Positions 58,735-64,000 of a stretch of DNA of 64,000 nucleotides are shown here, in pieces (position 1 is the stretch's first letter; each line of letters opens with the position of its first letter). This stretch comes from Opitutia bacterium (lineage in GTDB: Bacteria > Verrucomicrobiota > Verrucomicrobiia > Opitutales > Opitutaceae). The DNA lies in the NCBI GenBank assembly GCA_016187925.1, contig JACPIS010000024.1, forward strand, positions 43,663 to 107,662. The letters are read 5' to 3'. The translations under genes were made by a program, and so were the position numbers. The notes beneath the pieces were generated by a model that did no database searches, was not told the origin of the DNA, and saw only the letters and a list, made by a program, of their open reading frames with translations.

Positions 58735-58974
58735 ATGAACCTCCTCAAAAACAAATACCTGGCCCTTCTGGGCCTCCTGCTCGCGATGTTCGCGAACGCG
58801 CATGCGGCGCTCGTCGCCTACGATGACGCTACCGGCGCCGTCACGTTCACACCTGGCGATCTGGTCGGCAAAGTCGTGCTCGCGATCGTGGCGGCCGTGA
58901 GCGCGGCGCTCGCGATCGGCATCATCAGCATGGGCGTCCGGTGGATTTACCGGATGGCCCGTGGGGCGAAGTAA
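58735..58974 (+). CDS. Major coat protein precursor (pVIII-like)
   Basis: 79 residues; AAGGA lies six bases upstream of the ATG. A signal peptide (NLLKNKYLALLGLLLAMFANAHA) is followed by a mature protein of about 55 residues: a short amphipathic acidic start (ALVAYDDATGAV), one membrane helix (VVLAIVAAVSAALAIGIISMGV) and a basic end (RWIYRMARGAK) that would face the packaged DNA. This is the exact plan of filamentous-phage major coat proteins. A terminator follows within three bases of the stop, giving the gene its own abundant transcript. Confidence 0.88.
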   Translation: MNLLKNKYLALLGLLLAMFANAHAALVAYDDATGAVTFTPGDLVGKVVLAIVAAVSAALAIGIISMGVRWIYRMARGAK

Positions 58975-58976
58975 AC

Positions 58977-59017
58977 GCGTCTGAAGGAAGGAGGCGGCTG
59001 CAGACGCTTCCTTTTTT
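58977..59017 (+). terminator. Terminator after the major coat gene
   Basis: GCGTCTG (58977-58983) pairs with CAGACGC (59001-59007), and TTCCTTTTTT follows. A purine-rich AAGGAAGGAGG in the loop can also pair with the TTCCTTTT tail. Filamentous phages place a strong terminator here to separate coat from minor-protein transcription. Confidence 0.8.
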
Positions 59018-59029
59018 CGACAACTTACA

Positions 59030-59164
59030 ATGACCGAAACCCAAGCGGCGGAGCTTCTGGATTTAACGCGCAAGGCTTTGCTCGCGCTTCATCTTATCGC
59101 GTTTTTTCAACCAATCATCCTCGGGGTGATTCTTTTCCTATGCTATCGAAGTGGACGAAAATAG
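59030..59164 (+). CDS. 44-residue single-span phage protein
   Basis: ATG at 59030. It has an amphipathic start (TETQAAELLDLTRKALLALH), a membrane helix (FFQPIILGVILFLCY) and a basic end (RSGRK). It overlaps the next gene by 25 bases. A small minor coat or cap protein is plausible from size and place. Confidence 0.62.
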   Translation: MTETQAAELLDLTRKALLALHLIAFFQPIILGVILFLCYRSGRK

Positions 59165-60849
59165 TCGGCCTCTTTCTCGTAACGACGTGCTTGGTTCACG
59201 CCGTATCTTTCACCGCGTATTGGGGTGTGATCCCACTAACGCAGAACAGCGTCGGTAACGCCTACAAGGCGAACGTCGCCTTTTCCTACGAAGTGAACCT
59301 CAGCGATGCGGGCTCTGGCTATATGAGGGTGCAGGTGCGCCTGATCGGCCTCACTGCGCCCTATTTCAGATGGATCTATGACTACACTGATCCGAATGTT
59401 TCTGCACCCTCATGGGTCGCACAAGGCAGCGAGGCACTCAACGCGCTGACGGTCGGATATGTCGGCAATGGCGCAGCCGGTTCCACGAATGGCGTCCGCT
59501 ACGGTGGCTCGGCAGTTGGAACTGGCGGCTGGACCGATCTCGGCCCAGTTCCGAGCGGATGCGCACTATGGTTTTCCCCGGGTGGTGCCTACGGCGACGA
59601 ACAAGCGTCAACCACGGCCGAATATGTGACGGGGCCGAATGGGCAGGAGGTTGGCGTTCGCAACGTTTCCTATTCGGTCGACGCAGTGAACACCACAACC
59701 TCGAACCAGGTGGTCAATGTCAGGGTGGCCGGCCAGGTGGTTGCGACGAAAAACGTCGGACCCTACAAGAGCACGTCAATCTCAGGAGTAGCGGCGGCGC
59801 AGGATGGCTCCCTCGTGGATGTCACCGCGACCGCCTCACTTCATCCACAGAATGGGATGCCGTATGATCCTTTTCTCGTCTCTGCTGCTAACGTTAGTAT
59901 GCAGCGTGCTTTTTTTGTGGGTTCGCCGACGTCACAGCTAGTCGATTGCGAGGTCGTCGTTCAGGCATCGAACATCAGCTCGGCAAGTAGCTGGGTTAGG
60001 GCGTTCGCGGATTCGATGCAGCTGGGCGAAATCACCATTGGGACAGATGGCGATGGGTTTCAGTTTTTGAAGGTGAAAGTGCCTTTGCCGATCGGCTCGA
60101 TCGTTTCGATGCAGGCGCAGGGCGGCTTCGACATCATCAACGCTCCGCCAAACGCGACGGTCGCCGCCAACAATACCTTGTTTTACTGGATCGTGATCAT
60201 CAATGGTCCGCAGTATCGCCCACCCTACGACAGCAGCTACACGGCGAACACAACGACGACGAACTACAGTAACGGACAAAATATCACTCAAACGCCGGCT
60301 GCTGGCGGCGGGACATCGACGACCGTCGTAAACGTGGGGACGATTCCGACAACTGGTCAGACAGTCACTCCTCCGCCCGCCGTCACTGCCGGCGCAACAG
60401 GCACGAATGGCACGCCAGGCACGACGATAATCACCGGTTCAGGCAACGGGAACGACACCGGTTTACTGCAGGGTATTCTCGCGAACACCGCGGAAATCGC
60501 GCGGAACACCAAAGACGGAAACGCCGGTAACACAACGGAGGGTTTGGTGGCAGAAATGCCGAATGAAAACCGGCTCACTACGTTTTCGCCTGACCAGGCG
60601 ACCGGCAATGCGCTTAGCTCCATGAGTCCGCTCGCCGGGAAAATCATCCCACCTGGATCAGCGCCGGAAATTACTTTGCCGTTTGGCGAACTCGGAATCG
60701 AAGGATTCAGCAATCAGACGCTGAGTTTTGCGAACACGAACCTGGACACCTGGGCGGGAGTCATTCGAACGTTCCTTCTCTTCTGCGTCTCAGGCTTCTT
60801 CGCGTATCACCATATCAAGCTGGTGTCCCGCACACTGGGCAACGTATGA
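59140..60849 (+). CDS. pIII-like adsorption/minor coat protein
   Basis: 569 residues with a signal peptide (KWTKIVGLFLVTTCLVHAVSF). A long beta-rich ectodomain (about residues 25-370) is followed by a Thr/Gly/Asn/Pro-rich flexible region (TTTTNYSNGQNITQTPAAGGG, GATGTNGTPGTT). The C-terminal domain ends in a membrane anchor (GVIRTFLLFCVSGFFAYHHI) and a short basic tail. This is the architecture of the phage-tip protein that binds the host pilus or receptor and releases the virion. The ectodomain shows no homology I recognise, as expected for a host-range determinant. Confidence 0.82.
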   Translation: MLSKWTKIVGLFLVTTCLVHAVSFTAYWGVIPLTQNSVGNAYKANVAFSYEVNLSDAGSGYMRVQVRLIGLTAPYFRWIYDYTDPNVSAPSWVAQGSEALNALTVGYVGNGAAGSTNGVRYGGSAVGTGGWTDLGPVPSGCALWFSPGGAYGDEQASTTAEYVTGPNGQEVGVRNVSYSVDAVNTTTSNQVVNVRVAGQVVATKNVGPYKSTSISGVAAAQDGSLVDVTATASLHPQNGMPYDPFLVSAANVSMQRAFFVGSPTSQLVDCEVVVQASNISSASSWVRAFADSMQLGEITIGTDGDGFQFLKVKVPLPIGSIVSMQAQGGFDIINAPPNATVAANNTLFYWIVIINGPQYRPPYDSSYTANTTTTNYSNGQNITQTPAAGGGTSTTVVNVGTIPTTGQTVTPPPAVTAGATGTNGTPGTTIITGSGNGNDTGLLQGILANTAEIARNTKDGNAGNTTEGLVAEMPNENRLTTFSPDQATGNALSSMSPLAGKIIPPGSAPEITLPFGELGIEGFSNQTLSFANTNLDTWAGVIRTFLLFCVSGFFAYHHIKLVSRTLGNV

Positions 60850-61136
60850 AAGCGCTCTTTCAGTGGTTGTTCGATCGGCTGGCTGATCTGGTCATTTGGA
60901 TCTTCACAAAAGTGTCCGCCCTCGGCTTGACGATCATCACGGGAGTCAAGGGTGCACTGGGGATGATCGTCCCGCAGGCAAATTTGGCGCTGCTCGATCA
61001 GTATCACGCGGGGATTAATCACTTTTTCCCGCTGAACGAGACGGTTGGACTGGCAACGTCGCTTTTCGGCGTGTGGGTGATCTGCGTGTTGTATCGCCTC
61101 ATCAAATCGTGGGTGCCGACGGTTTCCGGCACTTAG
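60846..61136 (+). CDS. pVI-like minor coat/membrane protein
   Basis: 96 residues; its start overlaps the previous stop (ATGA). Three hydrophobic segments (LVIWIFTKVSALGLTIITGV, MIVPQANLALL, VGLATSLFGVWVICVLYRLI). The place between the pIII-like and Zot-like genes is that of pVI in filamentous phages, where pVI joins pIII at the virion tip. Confidence 0.75.
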   Translation: MKALFQWLFDRLADLVIWIFTKVSALGLTIITGVKGALGMIVPQANLALLDQYHAGINHFFPLNETVGLATSLFGVWVICVLYRLIKSWVPTVSGT

Positions 61137-61150
61137 CGAGGAAAACCGCG

Positions 61151-62401
61151 ATGTCACTTAACCTCGGCGACGGCATCATGGGTGCCGGGAAAACCTACAC
61201 ATTCGTCAATTTCTTCATGCTCGATGAGCTGAGGAACGGCGATCGTCACATCTACACGAATTTGCCGATCAAACCTGACGTGATCGCCGGCGATCTCGCG
61301 CGCGGCCGGCCGACAAGTCGGCGGGAAATTCTCGAGCGGCTTCATCTGCTTGAGAACAAAGAAAGCCCTGTTTTCGATAGTGACGGGAAACCGCTCATGA
61401 TCCCTGCCAGCAAGAAGCCCGGAGCGGAGTTGGTTCATTTGCACCTGAACGAAATCCGGTGCTTTTGGCGATTCACGCAGCCTAACAGTGTGATCATTCT
61501 CGACGAGTGCGCCGACTGGTTTAACGCGCGCGACTGGAAGGAAAACGCCGACCTTGGCGTCGAGTCGAACGAGCTTCAGAGCTACGTCAACCACCACCGG
61601 CACTACAAGGACGACCTCTACATCATCTGCCAGAACATCGATGACATCGATAAGCAGATTCGGACGAAATTTCACCACCTCTACCGCATCTCAAATTCGC
61701 TTAAGGAAAATATGTTCGAGTGGCGTTTCCTCAAAGGTGTGAAGTGGCCGATTCAGTTTTTCAAGGTGCGCGTTTATCACCCGCGCAACCTAAAGGAGGA
61801 GGCGGAAACGTTCACGGTGTGGCCATGTCGCGCTGGTTTTCGTCGCTACGACTCGTTCAGCGCCAGTGAGCGCCTTCCAGGGAAAAAGATGCCGCCCAAG
61901 GATGCCGCCTCCTCCGATTTTGGACAGAGCTACTGGAAGCGAATGAGCCTCTGGCTATCGCGATCATGGCAACTGATGATGTGGCTCGGTTTCGGTCTCG
62001 GGCTCGTCGGCGGTGGTGGATGGATGATCTACAGCCTCGTCGTGCTCGACAGTAACACGGTGGCCACCGTGCTTACTCCGAAATCACCCAAGAAAGAGGT
62101 AGCAAGCGGTGACGTTGCGAAGCTGAAGGAGCGAACGACGCCGCTACCGGTTTCTCACCAGGAGCCGGCGCCACTAGTTCAGGTTTCAACGGGAGCCGTT
62201 GCTGCGAGCGGGTCAGCGATGCCCAAACCAGCGGAAATACCTGCGCCGCCTCATGTCGTCCTGGTCGCTCCAGGCATGTTCAAAACGTCGGACGGAAAAT
62301 GGTTCCGCAAAGGAGACACTTATGAAGGGAAACCCATTCTGCATTTCGATACTGAGTTCATTTATTGCGCTGACGGCGTATTGCACCGAACCGGCCTTTG
62401 A
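61151..62401 (+). CDS. Zot/pI-like assembly ATPase
   Basis: 416 residues from the ATG at 61151. Walker A NLGDGIMGAGKTYTFVNFF (residues about 4-22) and Walker B SVIILDECADWFNARDW (about 112-128), followed by NHHRHYKDDLYIICQN, are the Zonular occludens toxin (Zot) family core. One membrane span (MMWLGFGLGLVGGGGWMIY, about 275) separates the cytoplasmic ATPase from a Pro-rich periplasmic tail. It drives virion extrusion and contacts the pIV secretin, whose gene overlaps its 3' end by 80 bases. Confidence 0.92.
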   Translation: MSLNLGDGIMGAGKTYTFVNFFMLDELRNGDRHIYTNLPIKPDVIAGDLARGRPTSRREILERLHLLENKESPVFDSDGKPLMIPASKKPGAELVHLHLNEIRCFWRFTQPNSVIILDECADWFNARDWKENADLGVESNELQSYVNHHRHYKDDLYIICQNIDDIDKQIRTKFHHLYRISNSLKENMFEWRFLKGVKWPIQFFKVRVYHPRNLKEEAETFTVWPCRAGFRRYDSFSASERLPGKKMPPKDAASSDFGQSYWKRMSLWLSRSWQLMMWLGFGLGLVGGGGWMIYSLVVLDSNTVATVLTPKSPKKEVASGDVAKLKERTTPLPVSHQEPAPLVQVSTGAVAASGSAMPKPAEIPAPPHVVLVAPGMFKTSDGKWFRKGDTYEGKPILHFDTEFIYCADGVLHRTGL

Positions 62402-63431
62402 ATTTCGTGCCGACGGAGCGACGGCGCAGGATGTGGCGCGCGCGATCGGCGAGTTCTTCAAGGTGTCGCTTTTCGTTGAGCCGAAGGTGGCGGAACGGAA
62501 GGTGACGGGATATTTGCGCGAGGGAACGCTGGACACAGCCTTGGATACGCTGTCGTTCTTCACGCAATCGACATGGCGGCGTTCCGGTGGAGCGATCTAC
62601 ATCGGCGACGAAGAAAAAGAACGTTACTTTGCCGTTCCTTCGGCCGGATTGGATGCGGCTGCAATCAAGGTGATCTGGCCGAACTCAGTCCTATCTGGTG
62701 ATACAATCCTGGTGAAGGCACGGCCAACCGACTTCGCACAGCTACAGGGAGTCGTCGAATCAATGCAGCGCCGGCAACAGTTCACCGCGCGGCTTTTGAT
62801 CTGCGATGTCGGCTCCAACTATCGCGATCCCGTGAATACGTTTCTCGGTAGCCTCAAGCTCGGCGTATCTGCCGCCGGTGATCTGCTTTCGAAGCCGAGC
62901 GTTACGCTGCCGATCACGATTCAAGACGTGTATGAGTTTTTGAAGGGCAGGACGGACGTGCGCATCAAAACGTTCACGGATTACCGGATTGTTTCTGGCG
63001 AAGAAACCAAGCTCACGGCTGGCAACGTCCTCGAGCGACAGGTGTTTGTTCGTCCGACTGAATCCCTGGAAGGGAACGCCAACACACTCGTGACCAGGTT
63101 CGACCGCCTACAACTTGGTCTGACGGTAACGCTGCGCGCATTCCACTATGCCGATCGGTGGTTCGTCCGATTCGAAATCGAAGACGCCGATTTTGAAAAT
63201 GAGCGAGAGCGTCGGACGTCGTCAATTGGAGCCGTGGAAATCCAAGACCATCGCCCGGTGAAGTTGGTTTCGCTCGATCGCACGCGATCCACACAGATTC
63301 AAAACGAGGTTCGCGGCGTCGCACGTGTGCCGATTATCGGCAGGGCTTTTCGGAGCAAAGGAAGCGACGGAGAGACCCGCGTCCTCTTTGTTTTCATTCA
63401 GTGGCTCGCGGGCGAAGCGCGCGCGAATTGA
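62322..63431 (+). CDS. pIV-like secretin
   Basis: 369 residues; AAAGGAG lies about six bases before the ATG at 62322 and decides this start over an upstream ATG. A signal peptide (GNPFCISILSSFIALTAYC) precedes an N0-like domain (FEFRADGATAQDVARAIGEFFKVSLFVEPKV) and an N1-type domain (FAQLQGVVESMQRRQQFTARLLICDV). The secretin core has the family's late motif VPIIGRAFRSKGSDGETRVLFVFIQ. It forms the outer-membrane channel for phage exit. Because the phage brings its own secretin, exit does not depend on a host one. Confidence 0.9.
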   Translation: MKGNPFCISILSSFIALTAYCTEPAFEFRADGATAQDVARAIGEFFKVSLFVEPKVAERKVTGYLREGTLDTALDTLSFFTQSTWRRSGGAIYIGDEEKERYFAVPSAGLDAAAIKVIWPNSVLSGDTILVKARPTDFAQLQGVVESMQRRQQFTARLLICDVGSNYRDPVNTFLGSLKLGVSAAGDLLSKPSVTLPITIQDVYEFLKGRTDVRIKTFTDYRIVSGEETKLTAGNVLERQVFVRPTESLEGNANTLVTRFDRLQLGLTVTLRAFHYADRWFVRFEIEDADFENERERRTSSIGAVEIQDHRPVKLVSLDRTRSTQIQNEVRGVARVPIIGRAFRSKGSDGETRVLFVFIQWLAGEARAN

Positions 63432-63458
63432 TCCACTCAGCATCGCCTTTTTACAATT

Positions 63459-63496
63459 GCTTGCTTTTTTGCAAGCATGCTTGCAAAAAAGCAAGC
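63459..63496. other. 38-bp perfect palindrome after the secretin gene
   Basis: Two 19-base arms without a loop: GCTTGCTTTTTTGCAAGCA and TGCTTGCAAAAAAGCAAGC. It begins 28 bases after the secretin stop. Each arm contains a TTTTTT run, so it could end transcription from either side. In filamentous phages this intergenic space also holds the packaging signal and replication origins, both hairpins. Confidence 0.8.
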
Positions 63497-63714
63497 AGCG
63501 CCACGCACGTTCACTCGCGGCGTACGTGCGCAGCGCTGCTGCAGAACAAACAGGGCCAAAGAAAAGGCAATAACATACCTGTTTCAGTGGCTTATGGAGA
63601 GGTCATTCCAAGGTCTTCCGTTTCAGCCTTTTTCATGCCTCGTCGAACATCCGCAAAGAATGGCTTTCCTCTTGGGCCGATGGACTGAACCGGAGATGCC
63701 AAGCCCATGAGAAC
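63497..63714. other. Phage intergenic region, likely origin/packaging area
   Basis: About 220 bases with no gene I can support. Several small hairpins are present (CGCACG..CGTGCG and GCAGCGCTGC at about 63500-63540). In the circular phage it lies between the secretin and the first gene, the place of the origins in filamentous phage. The nick site cannot be read. Confidence 0.45.
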
Positions 63715-63787
63715 ATGCAGCCCATGTTTAAACCAAGCCACATCATTTCCCATGGGCGGCACCGCATAACCAGCAAGGTAGTTTACG
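63715..63787 (+). pseudogene. 5' part of the phage gene split by integration
   Basis: ATG at 63715 (a second at 63724) opens MQPMFKPSHIISHGRHRITS, then KVVY at the core. Here the frame runs into host DNA. In the circular form the codons GTA GTT TAC of the core continue in phase with GAA AGT GGG at 56021, giving a 76-residue protein. GAGAA lies just before the start. Confidence 0.7.
63777..63787. other. attR core
   Basis: GGTAGTTTACG, identical to 56011-56021. Host sequence resumes after it; joining the outer flanks predicts the empty site, with ..GATTCTAC on one side and GCCCGAATTACTG on the other. Confidence 0.75.
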
Positions 63788-63888
63788 GCCCGAATTACTG
63801 TGCGCGGCTCTCCTCCGTATCGGCGCGCCGAGTCCAAATGCCTATGTGCAATATCATAGGAGGCTCTTTCAAAACCTCCGCGGATTTT

Positions 63889-64000
63889 TTAGGCGCGGCG
63901 GGAAAAGTGCGGCGGAGCGGAAGGGTCCGACAGGAAAACGGCTGCGGCGAGGGCCGCGCGCGATTTTTCGTCGTGCGTGGCCACGCCGTCGCGGGCCGCG
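63889..64000 (-). CDS. C-terminal end of an unidentified host protein (partial)
   Basis: On the minus strand the frame is open from the window edge to the TAA at 63889 and encodes about 36 residues, including ARDGVATHDEKSRAALAAAV and FLSDPSAPPHFSRRA. The codon use is host-like (GC-rich third positions). Too little is visible to name it. The space 63788-63888 between it and attR holds nothing recognised. Confidence 0.5.
   Translation of the reverse strand, partial: AARDGVATHDEKSRAALAAAVFLSDPSAPPHFSRRA

Larger units (their letters stand above)
56011..63787 (+). mobile_element. Inovirus (filamentous phage) prophage, complete
   Basis: About 7.77 kb between 11-bp direct repeats GGTAGTTTACG. All genes read rightward in classical filamentous order: replication (Rep and a small DNA-binding candidate), small membrane proteins and the major coat protein, terminator, pIII-like, pVI-like, Zot/pI-like and pIV secretin, then a non-coding region with a 38-bp perfect palindrome. 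Many genes overlap as ATGA or GTGA. No integrase, transposase or repressor is recognised, which suggests host XerCD-dependent integration. The genes are lower in GC and less biased in codon use than the host. Confidence 0.9.

Noticed and set aside
63592..63837. 81-codon minus-strand frame across attR
   Set aside because: It crosses the phage-host junction and overlaps the + strand split gene; no recognisable motif. The + strand frame is favoured because it becomes continuous on rejoining.

Overview
The window is high-GC bacterial chromosome. It probably comes from a verrucomicrobium of the Opitutaceae type (Opitutus/Lacunisphaera-like). That is an inference from three things: LL-diaminopimelate aminotransferase (dapL) for lysine and cell-wall synthesis, a short 196-aa EF-Ts, and an unusual load of small dispersed palindromic repeats. 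No rRNA or other decisive marker is present. Most of the window is housekeeping or metabolic DNA: a TonB-dependent receptor end, an S9 peptidase, RecD2, an Mla-type lipid transport operon (11.4-14.9 kb), dapL, panC, a ketopantoate reductase, an OPT transporter, a large secreted nuclease (23.9-27.7 kb), gcvP, tonB, endonuclease III, tRNA-Val, tRNA-fMet and rpsB-tsf.

Three accessory blocks stand out. (1) 28.3-37.2 kb is a defence-like island. It holds a PLD/SNF2 helicase, an N6-adenine methyltransferase with a type ISP-like C-terminus, a third gene ending in a PD-(D/E)xK-like nuclease motif, and then a DUF433/DUF5615 toxin-antitoxin pair flanked by two similar inverted repeats. (2) 43.0-50.1 kb is a compact leftward run of twelve genes. 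It encodes three RebB-like (R-body/killing-trait family) proteins, two CdtB-like DNases without signal peptides, and several proteins I cannot assign. A LuxR-type regulator is transcribed divergently from its head. I regard this as the best candidate in the window for an undescribed system: an R-body-like structure or cell-lysis trait coupled to DNase effectors. (3) 56.0-63.8 kb is a complete inovirus (filamentous ssDNA phage) prophage. It carries a HUH-type Rep, small DNA-binding and membrane proteins, a pVIII-like coat protein followed by a terminator, pIII-like, pVI-like, Zot/pI-like and pIV secretin genes. It ends in an 11-bp direct repeat, GGTAGTTTACG. A small phage gene is split by that repeat and becomes one open frame when the ends are joined, which supports the boundaries independently. 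No integrase is encoded, so host Xer recombination is the likely route.

Small repeats are scattered between genes in at least three families: a 127-bp element with TTCAAACCC/GGGTTTGAA ends, a ~52-64-bp two-hairpin element with GTAGGG/CCCTAC ends, and GTGGGAGGGG-type hairpins. One copy of the second family lies in frame inside recD2 and is translated.
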